Shown piece after piece: positions 9,001 through 18,187 of a stretch of DNA of 64,000 bases. The translations under genes and the position numbers were made by a program. The notes beneath the pieces were generated by a model. The model was not told the DNA's origin. It made no database searches and saw nothing but the letters and a program-made list of their open reading frames with translations. The DNA is from Akkermansia biwaensis (GTDB lineage: Bacteria; Verrucomicrobiota; Verrucomicrobiia; Verrucomicrobiales; Akkermansiaceae). The DNA lies in NCBI RefSeq assembly GCF_026072915.1, contig NZ_AP025943.1, positions 744,001-808,000 of the forward strand, in the 5' to 3' direction. Every line of letters starts with the position of its first letter. Within the stretch, counting starts at the first letter, position 1.

Positions 9001-9732
9001 CTATTCGCCCTTCTTCAGAAGCGGCAGAAGAGCATCCGCCCATACCTGATAGCCTTTCGCCGTCAGATGGACCTTGTCTCTGAACATGCCCTCCCGGAAT
9101 GTTCCATCCGGATTCAGCAAATCCCTGTTAATGGACAAAACGGTGGTTCTTGGAAGCCTGAGCTTACGCAGGAGTTCATTAATCTCCTCCTGGCGCTTCC
9201 GCAGCGGACCGCGGGGATCGGGTCCGTAAGGAGTCACCTCCATCAGAATCAAATGAGTGCCGGGGAACTTCTTCAGCAGGCGTGAAGCCACCTCCCGGAT
9301 GCCCTTCACCGTATCTTCCGGAGCCTGCTTCCCTTCCCACAGGCCTATATTATTCGTCCCGGCCAGTAAAACGCAATACCGGGGCGGTGTCTTCACGGCC
9401 AAGCCCGTATCCTCCATCCTCCACAGCATGCTTTCCGTCCTGTCCCCGCTTACGCCGAAATTGACGGCCTTCATCGGTAAAAACAATTTCTTCCAAAGGT
9501 CCGCACCCTCCCGCTCCCATCCCTGCGTGATGGAATCCCCGACGAACAACACGCCGCATTCCTTGCCCATCAACTGTTCCCGGACAACCTTGTAGCGCGC
9601 CGGAACCCATGGCTGCGTATTCAGCTTGGCAACATCGGGAGGATCGGGAACGGCATACTCCGGAGAAATATTCGCAACAACGGAAGACACGGCCCAAAAC
9701 AGGCAGGCGGTTAAAAAAACGCGTATATTCAT
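9001..9732 (-). CDS. Secreted SGNH/GDSL-family esterase
   Basis: A 243-residue hydrolase with an N-terminal signal peptide of about 20 residues. The SGNH blocks are all visible: GDSITQGW with nucleophile Ser67, the glycine block near residue 93 (NFGVSGDR), GTNN with Asn127, and the Asp219/His222 pair in DKVHLT. The build matches the platelet-activating-factor acetylhydrolase-like subgroup, whose bacterial members often remove acetyl groups from sugars. In a mucin degrader, sialic-acid or glycan O-acetyl esters are plausible substrates, but that is inference. It stands alone, convergent with dsbD. Confidence 0.88.
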   Translation of the reverse strand: MNIRVFLTACLFWAVSSVVANISPEYAVPDPPDVAKLNTQPWVPARYKVVREQLMGKECGVLFVGDSITQGWEREGADLWKKLFLPMKAVNFGVSGDRTESMLWRMEDTGLAVKTPPRYCVLLAGTNNIGLWEGKQAPEDTVKGIREVASRLLKKFPGTHLILMEVTPYGPDPRGPLRKRQEEINELLRKLRLPRTTVLSINRDLLNPDGTFREGMFRDKVHLTAKGYQVWADALLPLLKKGE

Positions 9733-9786
9733 TCTTCATGAAAATACGATCTCCCATAGAATATACTTTCTTCCCAGGAAGAAAAA

Positions 9787-10380
9787 TCACTTCCCTACCG
9801 CCTTGCCGAGAACCTCCAGGGGCTGGCCGGACAACTTCAGCTCCCGCACCAGAAAACGGACGACCAGAAAACTCGCCAGAGCATCGTACAAGGCGTCATG
9901 CCACTGGCGTCCGGGCAGCAGGGCATCCACGGAAGGACTCACTCCGAGGGCATCGCACAAGGTGGACAGGGAATAATCCGGCAGTCCGGGAACGCACATC
10001 TTCCCCAGAACCAGAGTATCCAGCCAGGGACCAAATCCGTGTCCCGGAAATCGCCGCAGGAACTTCCTCTCCGTGGCCGGATTGTGGCCCGCCACCACGG
10101 CGCCGCCCAGCCGGGAGCGGATATCAGGCCACAGCGCATGAAAAGGCGGAGCGTCCGCCAGCATCTCCGTGGTGATGCCGTGTACCTGTGAAGCCGACCA
10201 CAGGACCGGCCTGTCCGTAGCAATATAGGAAGTCCACAACTCCGGCTCCGCCTCCAGCGAGGAACACGCGGCAATGCCGATCTGCACGGGCTGGTCCGTA
10301 TCCCCCCGGGCAGCCCCGGCGGACTCAAAATCAATGGCGGCAAAACGCAGGCTGCCGATGATGTCCCCGGCATGCGGCAT
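9787..10380 (-). CDS. DnaQ-like 3'-5' exonuclease
   Basis: A 197-residue DEDDh-type exonuclease. Motif I is AIDFES (Asp17, Glu19); motif III is HDALYDA (His161, Asp166). In motif II the usual HNxxxD reads HNPATE, so Glu104 stands where aspartate is normal, which may alter metal binding. The start ATG lies one base after the mutS stop (TGATATG), so the two genes are surely co-transcribed and probably translationally coupled. This suggests a role in mismatch excision or proofreading, though no interaction can be shown from sequence. It is too short to be a polymerase III epsilon subunit with its alpha-binding tail. Confidence 0.82.
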   Translation of the reverse strand: MPHAGDIIGSLRFAAIDFESAGAARGDTDQPVQIGIAACSSLEAEPELWTSYIATDRPVLWSASQVHGITTEMLADAPPFHALWPDIRSRLGGAVVAGHNPATERKFLRRFPGHGFGPWLDTLVLGKMCVPGLPDYSLSTLCDALGVSPSVDALLPGRQWHDALYDALASFLVVRFLVRELKLSGQPLEVLGKAVGK

Positions 10381-10381
10381 A

Positions 10382-12883
10382 TCAGAACAACTCCAGCTGT
10401 GCGTACTCCCCGGCAGGCATATCGTCGTCCATGTCGGTATTCTTGGCCCTGGGTTCCGCCAGGCGTGAACGCTCCTTCTTCCGGGGCCGCGTGGAATTCA
10501 TCTCCAAATGGGACAAAATGGCCTTGGCCCGGTCCACAATCACGGCGGGCATCCCCGCCAGACGTGCCACCTGGATGCCGTAGGACTTGTCCGCCGCACC
10601 CTGCACGATCTTGCGCAGGAAGACGATCTCCTCCTTCCATTCGCGGACGGCCACGTTGTAATTCTGCACACCCGTCCGGGAACGCGCCAGATCCGTCAGC
10701 TCATGGTAATGCGTGGCGAACAGCGTGCGGGACTTCAGTTCGTCATGCAGGTACTCCGCCACGGCCCACGCGATGGAAAGACCGTCAAAGGTGGCCGTGC
10801 CACGCCCGATCTCATCCAGAATAATCAGGGAACGTTCCGTAGCGTTATTCAAAATCAGGGAAGTCTCGCTCATCTCCACCATGAAGGTGGACTGGCCGCG
10901 CGCCAGATCATCGCTGGCGCCTACGCGGCAGAAAATGCGGTCCACCAGCCCCACATGGGCGGCTTCCGCCGGAACATAGGAACCTATCTGCGCCATCAGC
11001 GTAATCAGGGCCACCTGCCGGATATAGGTGCTCTTGCCCGCCATATTCGGGCCGGTCAGCAGAATCAACCGGTTCTCCTCTGGTTCCAGGAAGGAATCGT
11101 TCGGAACGAACACATCGCCGGACAGGCTCTGTTCAATCACGGGATGGCGGCCGTTCACAATGTGCAGCGTCATGGAATCGTCCAGCACGGGGCGGCAATA
11201 CTGGTACTGCTGCGCAATCTCCGCCAGCCCCAGCAAAACGTCCAGGTCCGCCATGGCGTCCGCGGTAATCTGGATGCCGTCAATGTGATGGCCCACCTCC
11301 TCCCGGAGAAGGAGGAACTGTTCATACTCCACCTGCCGGGAACGTTCGTCCGCCCCCAGAATGGTATTCTCCATCTGCTTGAGCTCCGGGGTGACAAAGC
11401 GCTCCGCATTCACCAGTGTCTGCTTGCGCTGGTAATCGGGAGGCACCTTGTCGTAATGGGACTTCGTCACCTCGATGTAATAGCCGAAAACATTGTTGAA
11501 GCGGATCTTCAGAGAATCAATGCCCGTGCGCTTGCGCTCCTTCTCCTGAAGCTGGGCCAGCCATGCCTTGCCGTCGCGGGAGGCCAGGCGCAGCTCATCC
11601 AGCCCGGCGTGATAGCCCTCCCGGATAATGCCGCCCTCCTTGATCGTCACGGGCGGTTCATCCACCAGCGCGCGCTGGAGAAGGTCCACCAGCTCATCAA
11701 AGCGCCCCATGCGGGAACGGATGCTCTCCAGCATCTCTCCGCCGCCGGGCAGGGACTCCAAATCATCCCTCAGCGCGGGAATCCGGTCCAGGGAACTGGC
11801 CAGGGCCTGCAAATCGCGGGCATTCCCGGCTCCCTGGGAAATGCGCCCCGTCAAACGCTCCATGTCGCGGACATTCTTCAGGCTGTCCCGGAGCTTGCTC
11901 ATCAAAAAAGGCTCCTGCAAAAGCGCCGCAATCATGTCCTGGCGCGCCTGCAGCCTCCCCAGATCGCAGAGGGGGTGCAGCAGCCAGTCCCGGAGCTTGC
12001 GCGCGCCCATCGGCGTGCTGGTCCGGTCCAGCGTCCCCAGCAGGGACAGCTTCACGCCCCCGCGGGAATCCACCAGGTCCAGGTTCCTCTGGCTGGCCTG
12101 GTCGATCAGGACGGCATTCTCCGTAGCGCGCACGGAAATGCGGCGCAAATGTTCCGTCGGCCTCCGGAGCTGGTAGCTCAAATAATGCAGAACCGCTCCG
12201 GACGCCCCGAGCGCCGCCGTCATCTCCCCGCAGCCGAAGCCGTCCAGGGAATGCACCCGGAAATGGTTCAGCAGGCTGGGAATGGCCGTGGAGGGAAGAA
12301 AAGTGTACCCGTCGTAATACAGGGTGGGATGGGTGCCGGGAAAGCTCTCCTTCTGCTCGTCGCTGATCAGGAGCTCGGAAGGATTAATGCGGGACAACTC
12401 GTCCAGCAGCAGGTCCATGTGCTCGAACTGGGCTACGGAAAACTCCCCCGTGGTATGGTCCACGCATGCCAGGCCGAGCTGCTTCTTGTCCTTATACAGG
12501 GCCACGATGTAATTGTGGCGGGAGGAATCCAGCAAATTCATATCCGCCAGAGTCCCCGCGGAAATGACACGGGTCAATTCCCGTTCCACCAGCTTTCCGG
12601 GCTGGGGCAGTGTGGTCTGCTCCGCAATGGCGACGCGGCGTCCTTCCTTCACCAGCCGCCCGATATAGCCTTCCGCGCTGTGATGGGGGACGCCGCACAT
12701 CGGAATGCCGTGGCGCTTGGTCAATGTCAGCCCCAGAAGGGAGGACGCATCCTTGGCGTCCTCAAAAAACATCTCGTAAAAATCCCCCATGCGGAAGAAC
12801 AGCAAGACGTCTTCAGGTAGCCCGTTCTTCATGCGAAGATACTGCTCCATCATCGGGGTTGTGCTGGGTCCGGCCTTACTCAT
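10382..12883 (-). CDS. mutS: DNA mismatch repair protein MutS
   Basis: An 833-residue MutS that recognises mispaired or looped DNA and couples recognition to ATP use. The N-terminal mismatch-binding motif GDFYEMF is near residue 34, the Walker A loop GPNMAGKST near residue 611, and the Walker B motif LDEIGRGT follows about 80 residues later. Length is standard for MutS1. The ATG at 12883 is preferred to one 9 bp upstream. It is the first gene of a two-gene unit with the DnaQ-like exonuclease. No mutL is present in the window. Confidence 0.97.
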   Translation of the reverse strand: MSKAGPSTTPMMEQYLRMKNGLPEDVLLFFRMGDFYEMFFEDAKDASSLLGLTLTKRHGIPMCGVPHHSAEGYIGRLVKEGRRVAIAEQTTLPQPGKLVERELTRVISAGTLADMNLLDSSRHNYIVALYKDKKQLGLACVDHTTGEFSVAQFEHMDLLLDELSRINPSELLISDEQKESFPGTHPTLYYDGYTFLPSTAIPSLLNHFRVHSLDGFGCGEMTAALGASGAVLHYLSYQLRRPTEHLRRISVRATENAVLIDQASQRNLDLVDSRGGVKLSLLGTLDRTSTPMGARKLRDWLLHPLCDLGRLQARQDMIAALLQEPFLMSKLRDSLKNVRDMERLTGRISQGAGNARDLQALASSLDRIPALRDDLESLPGGGEMLESIRSRMGRFDELVDLLQRALVDEPPVTIKEGGIIREGYHAGLDELRLASRDGKAWLAQLQEKERKRTGIDSLKIRFNNVFGYYIEVTKSHYDKVPPDYQRKQTLVNAERFVTPELKQMENTILGADERSRQVEYEQFLLLREEVGHHIDGIQITADAMADLDVLLGLAEIAQQYQYCRPVLDDSMTLHIVNGRHPVIEQSLSGDVFVPNDSFLEPEENRLILLTGPNMAGKSTYIRQVALITLMAQIGSYVPAEAAHVGLVDRIFCRVGASDDLARGQSTFMVEMSETSLILNNATERSLIILDEIGRGTATFDGLSIAWAVAEYLHDELKSRTLFATHYHELTDLARSRTGVQNYNVAVREWKEEIVFLRKIVQGAADKSYGIQVARLAGMPAVIVDRAKAILSHLEMNSTRPRKKERSRLAEPRAKNTDMDDDMPAGEYAQLELF

Positions 12884-12968
12884 AAATAACACTGAAAGAC
12901 TAATCCGATTCCACGTTCAACGCAAGGTTGGAATCTTGTTAGAAGCATTCCGTCCATCCCCGGAGGAC

Positions 12969-13005
12969 AAAAAAAGCCGTGCCGCGGAACAACCGGCGGC
13001 ACGGC
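12969..13005 (-). terminator. Rho-independent terminator of the ftsH-rsfS operon
   Basis: On the minus strand a 10-bp perfect stem GCCGTGCCGC / GCGGCACGGC is followed by seven T. It lies about 30 bp beyond the rsfS stop and insulates mutS from the upstream operon. Confidence 0.92.
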
Positions 13006-13036
13006 GGAAAAACCTGCTTTCAGAATGGTCAGTATT

Positions 13037-13378
13037 CTACAAGGGGGCGTCTTTCCACAGGGTGTCCATCCCGTAGAACTCGCGCGTTTCCTGCCCCATG
13101 ATGTGGACCATCACGTCAATGTAGTCCACGACGGACCACAGGGCCACGGGCGTATCTTCCACGTAAGTGGGGACGGTTCCCGTCTTTTCCCTCACGGCTT
13201 CCTCCAGGTCCCGGATGACGGCGCGCAGATGGGGAACGGACAACCCCGTACACACCACCATGAAATCCGTCAGGGAAGACATGCCGCGCAGATCGTACAC
13301 CCGCACATTCTCCGCCTTGGCGTCATCCGCGGCGCGGGCGCACATCTTGGCCAACTCCATAGCATCAATGGATACCAT
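13037..13378 (-). CDS. rsfS: Ribosome silencing factor RsfS
   Basis: A 113-residue RsfS/Iojap-family protein, which binds ribosomal protein L14 and blocks joining of the subunits in starvation. The family pattern is clear: DLRGMSSLTDFMVVCTG near the N-terminus, HLRAVIRDLEE in the middle, and the block with WSVVDYIDVMVHIM, followed by REFYGMDTLW at the end. It is the last gene of an operon with ftsH and a small acidic ORF, with 20 bp separating it from the latter, and is followed by a strong terminator. In many bacteria rsfS sits near nadD; here it is coupled to ftsH instead. Confidence 0.93.
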   Translation of the reverse strand: MVSIDAMELAKMCARAADDAKAENVRVYDLRGMSSLTDFMVVCTGLSVPHLRAVIRDLEEAVREKTGTVPTYVEDTPVALWSVVDYIDVMVHIMGQETREFYGMDTLWKDAPL

Positions 13379-13398
13379 ATTCGCTTGTTTCTATTCAG

Positions 13399-13593
13399 TT
13401 AATTTTTATCTTCGCGGTCACTGCCGTAATCCTCCACCGGATTATAGGAGAAGGGGTCCTGTTCCTTGCCCGGAGCCTTGTCTTCCCCCTCCCTGTCTTC
13501 CGCAGTCTTATCTTCCCGGTCTTCTTCGGAATTCTTTTTGTCCGCCGCGCCGGACTTGTCCTTCTTCCCTTCCTCTTCCACATCGGAAGGCAT
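13399..13593 (-). CDS. Small highly charged acidic protein
   Basis: A 64-residue ORF lying 11 bp after the ftsH stop and 20 bp before rsfS. More than half the residues are Asp, Glu, Lys or Arg, with a Gly/Pro/Tyr-containing tail (DPFSYNPVEDYGSD). No hydrophobic core, signal peptide or motif is visible, so it is likely disordered. Position in a tight operon argues that it is translated, but a second overlapping frame is also open, and composition alone could produce both. I do not recognise it. Confidence 0.5.
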   Translation of the reverse strand: MPSDVEEEGKKDKSGAADKKNSEEDREDKTAEDREGEDKAPGKEQDPFSYNPVEDYGSDREDKN

Positions 13594-13604
13594 GGGCGGC
13601 GGCG

Positions 13605-15830
13605 TTACCTTTTCCGGGGGTTCTTCATCACTCCGTACTCCAGAATATCCACGACCTGCGAGCCTTCCAGCGTTTCAAACTCAAGAAGGGCTTCCGTCAG
13701 AATATCAAGCTTGTCACGGTTTTCCGTCAGAATGGTCATGGCCCGCTCATAGGCGGTATCCACGAGAAGGCGGACTTCCGCGTCAATAAGCTCAGCCGTG
13801 GACTCGGAATAATTGCGGGAACGCGTGCCCAGATCGCGGGCAATGTAAACTTCTCCCTGGTGTTCGCCGTATTCGATCAGCCCCAGTTTTTCACTCATGC
13901 CGAATTCGCACACCATGCGGCGCGCCAGATTGGTGGCGCTCTTGATATCGCCGGTGGCGCCGCTGGTCACGTCCCCGAACACGATTTGTTCCGCACAGCG
14001 GCCGCCCATGGCTACAACGAGCTGGTCGAGCATTTCGGAACGGAGCTGGTGCATCTTGTCGTCCGCAGGCAGCCACATGGTCATGCCCAGGGCGCCCCCG
14101 CGGGGAACGATGGTCACGCGGTGCAGAGGTTCGCTGTGCGGCGTTTTCAGCAGGCAGATGGCATGCCCCGCCTCGTGCACGGCGGTGATGCGGCGCCCGC
14201 GTTCGTTGATTGCCAGACTGCGGCGTTCACGGCCCCAATTGACCTTGTCGCGGGCTTCTTCAAGCTCCGCTTCCGTGATTTCCTTTACTCCCTTGCGGGC
14301 GGCCAGCAGGGCGGCCTCATTGATCAGATTGGCAAGCTGGGCTCCGGAAAAACCGGCCGTACCGCGTGCGATGCGCTTGAAGCTGACGTCGGGCGCCATC
14401 TTCACTTTCTTGGCGTGCACCTGCAGGATCTGTTCGCGGCCGCGGACATCTGGAAGGTTCACCACCACTTGGCGGTCAAAACGTCCGGGACGCAGCAGGG
14501 CCGGGTCCAGAATGTCCGCGCGGTTGGTGGCCGCAATCACAATCACGTTGGCATTATTCTCAAAACCGTCCATTTCCACCAGCAGGGCATTCAGAGTCTG
14601 TTCCCTTTCGTCATTGCCGCCGCCCATGCCGTAGCCTCTCTGGCGGCCCACGGCGTCAATTTCATCGATGAAAATCAGGCTGGGGGCCGTTCTCTTGGCC
14701 TGTTCGAACATGTCCCTGACACGGCTGGCGCCCACGCCCACGAACATTTCCACAAAATCGGAACCGCTGATGGAATAAAACGAAGCGTTGGACTCACCGG
14801 CAATGGCGCGGGCCAGAAGCGTCTTACCCGTACCTGGGGAACCCACCATCAGCACGCCGCGCGGAATGGTCGCTCCCAGTTCGCGGAACTTCTCCGGATT
14901 GCGCAGAAACTCGACAAGCTCCCACACTTCCTCCTTGGCCTCGCTGATGCCGGCCACATCCTTGAACGTCACCTTGTTCTTCTCCGGGGAAATGAGGCGC
15001 GCCCGGCTCTTGCCGAAGCTCATGGCGCCTCTCGCTCCGCCGCTCTGGGCGCGGAACATGAAGAACAGAATCACCAGAATCAACACGATGGGCAGCAGAT
15101 TCAGCAGAATGCCGCCCCAGGAACCGGATTCCCGCTTGAACTTCGTATCGGGCCCCAGCAGCTCCTTGACCCGGTCGCCCTGAAATTCCAGCGTAAAAGG
15201 GACCTCCACGCGTTCAAACCTTTGCTTGTCCACGGCGGCGTCCCCCGTTGCTGCGGGCCAGATGCGGGCCACAAGCTGCCCGGACAGGACATTCTCATTC
15301 CCGGTATCCGCAAGCATCGGAGCGTCATTGCCCCCCGCAATACGGCCTTCCAGGGCCATCCGGTTGAATTCGTTTACGGAAAGCTTCTGCGCGTCCTTGG
15401 GAATATTGTCAACCCAGCTGCCTTCCACAATCCGGTAGCCGGAAAGTTCGTTCAGCAAAGGCTTGTCGCGGTCCGGCAGGGACGCAGAATAGGACAACAC
15501 AAAAGGCTTCATTTCCACCTTCGGCTGAAGGTCTTTCTTGTACACCAGGGCGTGAATCACCCCTTCCGAGCCGTTTTCGCTCAGCACCACTTCCACAGGA
15601 GCCTTCGGATCGTTCAGGACCACCCGGCCGGCCTTGTATTGGGCCTCAAAAGACTCCAGGCTTTCCTTCTTGGGTCCCAGGCCAAAGGATTCAGGGGTGA
15701 AAAAACCAAAGGCAAGCACGCCCACAATAAGGAGAACCATCACCCACACGCCCCAGTTGGGGGATTCGGGCTTTCCGGAGCCTGGAAACTTGGGAGGACG
15801 AGGAGGATTGGGAGGCATTCGGTCAGACAT
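13605..15830 (-). CDS. ftsH: ATP-dependent zinc metalloprotease FtsH
   Basis: A 741-residue membrane-anchored AAA+ protease that degrades misassembled membrane proteins and selected regulators. A Pro-rich cytoplasmic N-terminus precedes the first membrane helix (about 27-44). A long ~190-residue periplasmic part leads to the second helix (about 240-260). The AAA module has Walker A GSPGTGKT (330-337) and Walker B LIFIDE (385-390), then the second region of homology. The zinc protease motif HEAGH is at 552-556. The periplasmic segment is longer than in E. coli FtsH. It heads an operon with a small acidic ORF and rsfS. Confidence 0.96.
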   Translation of the reverse strand: MSDRMPPNPPRPPKFPGSGKPESPNWGVWVMVLLIVGVLAFGFFTPESFGLGPKKESLESFEAQYKAGRVVLNDPKAPVEVVLSENGSEGVIHALVYKKDLQPKVEMKPFVLSYSASLPDRDKPLLNELSGYRIVEGSWVDNIPKDAQKLSVNEFNRMALEGRIAGGNDAPMLADTGNENVLSGQLVARIWPAATGDAAVDKQRFERVEVPFTLEFQGDRVKELLGPDTKFKRESGSWGGILLNLLPIVLILVILFFMFRAQSGGARGAMSFGKSRARLISPEKNKVTFKDVAGISEAKEEVWELVEFLRNPEKFRELGATIPRGVLMVGSPGTGKTLLARAIAGESNASFYSISGSDFVEMFVGVGASRVRDMFEQAKRTAPSLIFIDEIDAVGRQRGYGMGGGNDEREQTLNALLVEMDGFENNANVIVIAATNRADILDPALLRPGRFDRQVVVNLPDVRGREQILQVHAKKVKMAPDVSFKRIARGTAGFSGAQLANLINEAALLAARKGVKEITEAELEEARDKVNWGRERRSLAINERGRRITAVHEAGHAICLLKTPHSEPLHRVTIVPRGGALGMTMWLPADDKMHQLRSEMLDQLVVAMGGRCAEQIVFGDVTSGATGDIKSATNLARRMVCEFGMSEKLGLIEYGEHQGEVYIARDLGTRSRNYSESTAELIDAEVRLLVDTAYERAMTILTENRDKLDILTEALLEFETLEGSQVVDILEYGVMKNPRKR

Positions 15831-15976
15831 GAGGCGATCAACACACAGAAGTTAATGAATCGGGCGGCATGATACGCCAGACATTGTAAAATAAAACTTT
15901 TTTCCGAGACATGCCGCTCAGCAGATGCAAGATGTGATCACTCCCTGCGGCAATGGGGAAATAGACAACCGCGGCG

Positions 15977-16765
15977 TCAATCCCGTTTCCTTTTTCTGCG
16001 TCGTCCTTCGTGATTTGCCGTCTCTCCATTCAGACGCTGGCGCAGCCTCTGTTTCCATTGCGGGATTTTTTCCTCAACCCGGGCGGCTCCGACTTCCCGA
16101 ACCTTTCCCCAATGGGACTGTTCCTCCAAAGCCTTCTGCCTTTCCCTCCGTCTCTGCGCCTGGATTTCCTCCAATTTCCGGGCTCTCCGGATTTCCACGC
16201 GCTTGCTCACCTCTCCCTGGGCGGATGTCACCCGCCACGGTCCGATGCGGTAAGGGTACGTAATCGGCGCGCAAATCAGGTCGGCGTCCAGAAACCGCAT
16301 GGAGGTAACCAGCATATTCTTGACGTTGGCCAGTACGCCTCCGTCCGACCAGACGCCGCCCATGCCCATTTCCAGCAGGAAGGCCAGGTGAAGCGTTTTC
16401 GCCCCCGACGCCAGAACGGCGAACTCCTTCAGGGAAATCCCCTCCGCCGGGTCTTCCTCCGGAGCGGCCACGGACGCGGCCCGGAGCAGGAACATGGTAT
16501 CCCTCACCTTGCGGCTCAGGGCGCAAACCAGCTCGCCCACCTTGGGCCGGGCGTCAAAACGGTAATCCTTTACCTCAATCAGCCACAAATCCTGCCGTTC
16601 CGGATGATAGAGCAAAAAATCCATCTCCTTGCAGCCGCCGCAGAAATTCTGCGCCTGGCGTGCATAATAGCCGGAGCATTCAATGCGGCACACGACGTAG
16701 CCCTCATCGATCCAGAAACGGTGGACGCCCTCCACGTAATGGGCTTCTGACGGCTTATGACTCAT
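15977..16765 (-). CDS. PD-(D/E)XK nuclease-like protein, partner of the upstream ATPase
   Basis: A 262-residue protein. Residues 47-66 carry EMD followed by a hydrophobic strand and EVK (Glu64, Lys66), the arrangement expected for a PD-(D/E)XK nuclease core. Cysteines at 26, 30, 42 and 45 (VCRIEC and FCGGC) could bind zinc beside that core. The last 70 residues are strongly basic and predicted helical, suitable for nucleic-acid contact. Its ATG overlaps the last 11 bp of the ATPase gene, so the two are translated together. Nuclease activity is inferred from motif layout; I cannot name a family. A non-defence repair role is the main alternative. Confidence 0.6.
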   Translation of the reverse strand: MSHKPSEAHYVEGVHRFWIDEGYVVCRIECSGYYARQAQNFCGGCKEMDFLLYHPERQDLWLIEVKDYRFDARPKVGELVCALSRKVRDTMFLLRAASVAAPEEDPAEGISLKEFAVLASGAKTLHLAFLLEMGMGGVWSDGGVLANVKNMLVTSMRFLDADLICAPITYPYRIGPWRVTSAQGEVSKRVEIRRARKLEEIQAQRRRERQKALEEQSHWGKVREVGAARVEEKIPQWKQRLRQRLNGETANHEGRRRKRKRD

Positions 16766-17831
16766 AGCTCAGCTTCAAATACCTGTCCGCCTGTTCGATT
16801 TCCGCTTCAAGCGACTCAATAGGCCCCACATCCTCCAGGGAATCCCCGCACGTCACCCGGACGCCGGAACGGTCCCCCCTGGGCACGATCATGCCGAAAA
16901 ACTTCCTGTGCACCATGGCATTCCGCGGCTCGGAAAGCTGAATCATCAGCTCCCGGAGCAGGAACAGGCTGTGGGAGGAAAGAATCACCTGCACCCCCGT
17001 CTTCGCAAGCCCCGTCAGGGTCTTCACCAGCACGGGCAGATGGGAGGCGTTCAAATTCATCTCCGGTTCGTCCCAGAACAGGACGGACCCTCTCTTCACG
17101 GAACCGTTTCTGATCAGGTAGCTCAGCGTTCCCAGCCTTTTGAACCCCTCGGCTACCAGGCTCATCTCAATGGGATGAAGCCCCGGCCTTTGCAGGAAAA
17201 ACCGGCCGTCCCTCTTCACCACCTCGCCTCCGATGATCTTTTCCAGCCTGGCCACCACACGCCCCGCATCCGTGCTGATGGGAACGGAACCGGCATCCAC
17301 ATCCAGATACCGGCAAAGGTCCCAGCTCCCCCCGTCCAGAAACTCGGGGAATCTGCTCCCCACCTGGACAAAGCTCGGATAAATGGTCAGCACTTCCCGC
17401 GCCGCCAGAAACACGACGGGAACATTCAGAAACCGCTTGGGCATTTCCTGAATGTGCAGCCCTTCCTCCTCCTGCCCCGCCCGGAAATCAAAGACAAGAT
17501 TGCCCATCCCCTCCGGCACGCCCTCTCCTTCCATCCCGGCTTCCACATGGGCGTGCGCGTTCCCGCGGTTCTGGGCGGTCAGCCCGGCCAGCCCGCGGGC
17601 GGCAAACACCCGCATCAGGTCCTTCCTGAGCCGCTGTTCCTCCGCCCATTTTTCCGGCAGGGACTTCTTGCCGCCGTCTGCGCTCCATCTGGCGACGGTA
17701 TAGCATAGCTTCAGCAAATGGCTCTTGCCGGAATCATTGCCGCCTACCACTACATTGATTCCTGGCACGAACTCAAAATGTTCGCTGCCGGGAAACACCG
17801 TCACGCCGCGCACCAGTAAGTCATGTATCAT
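16755..17831 (-). CDS. AAA/ABC-type ATPase (AAA_21/OLD-like)
   Basis: A 358-residue ATPase of the SMC/OLD-like class. Walker A is GGNDSGKS (30-37), the signature-like segment is around SLVAEGFKRLGTL (224-236), Walker B is VLFWDEPEMNL (250-260), and a histidine switch sits in SSHSLFLLREL (285-295). There is no coiled coil of SMC length and no C-terminal TOPRIM domain, so it is neither a RecF/SMC nor a full OLD nuclease. The partner gene, overlapping by 11 bp, supplies a nuclease-like domain. ATPase plus nuclease pairs of this kind occur among phage-defence systems (Septu and PARIS have comparable logic with different effectors), but I cannot assign it to a named type. Confidence 0.8.
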   Translation of the reverse strand: MIHDLLVRGVTVFPGSEHFEFVPGINVVVGGNDSGKSHLLKLCYTVARWSADGGKKSLPEKWAEEQRLRKDLMRVFAARGLAGLTAQNRGNAHAHVEAGMEGEGVPEGMGNLVFDFRAGQEEEGLHIQEMPKRFLNVPVVFLAAREVLTIYPSFVQVGSRFPEFLDGGSWDLCRYLDVDAGSVPISTDAGRVVARLEKIIGGEVVKRDGRFFLQRPGLHPIEMSLVAEGFKRLGTLSYLIRNGSVKRGSVLFWDEPEMNLNASHLPVLVKTLTGLAKTGVQVILSSHSLFLLRELMIQLSEPRNAMVHRKFFGMIVPRGDRSGVRVTCGDSLEDVGPIESLEAEIEQADRYLKLSYES

Positions 17832-18187
17832 ACCGTTTTCAATTTAGCACAGAAGAGCATGCCGTAAATCACAAATGCCGCCAGCCTCCGCCACGGCGGG
17901 AGCGCTCCCGGCAGCCAGCTGGCCACGGAAAAAGAACGTTCCGGAACCATCTGTCCCGACCACCGTAAACTCCGTCATGAAGCCTTCCCGCCTTCTATCC
18001 GGGACACGTTCCCCGCATTGCGGAAATTCTGAAAACAGGGAAGTACAAATAACCGTCCGGTTCATGGCATCCCTGCCGCCATTCATTCCCGCCCGCGTTT
18101 TTACCCTCATCAGACGGCATGTGCCCGGAAGGCGGCGCGGCGCACTTTTGGCTTTCCATTGTCCGGCCCGTCATTAAAGTAGGCGCT
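17832..18187. other. Divergent intergenic region before menB
   Basis: About 355 bp between the start of the ATPase gene and menB. A minus-strand frame at 17844-18110 could encode up to 88 residues ending 12 bp before the ATPase, but it lacks a convincing start and motifs. Promoters for both divergent genes must lie here. Confidence 0.4.

Noticed and set aside
17844-18110. Minus-strand frame of up to 88 residues just upstream of the ATPase gene
   Set aside because: No clear start, no motif and odd composition; it could be a small third component of the ATPase-nuclease unit, but I cannot support it.
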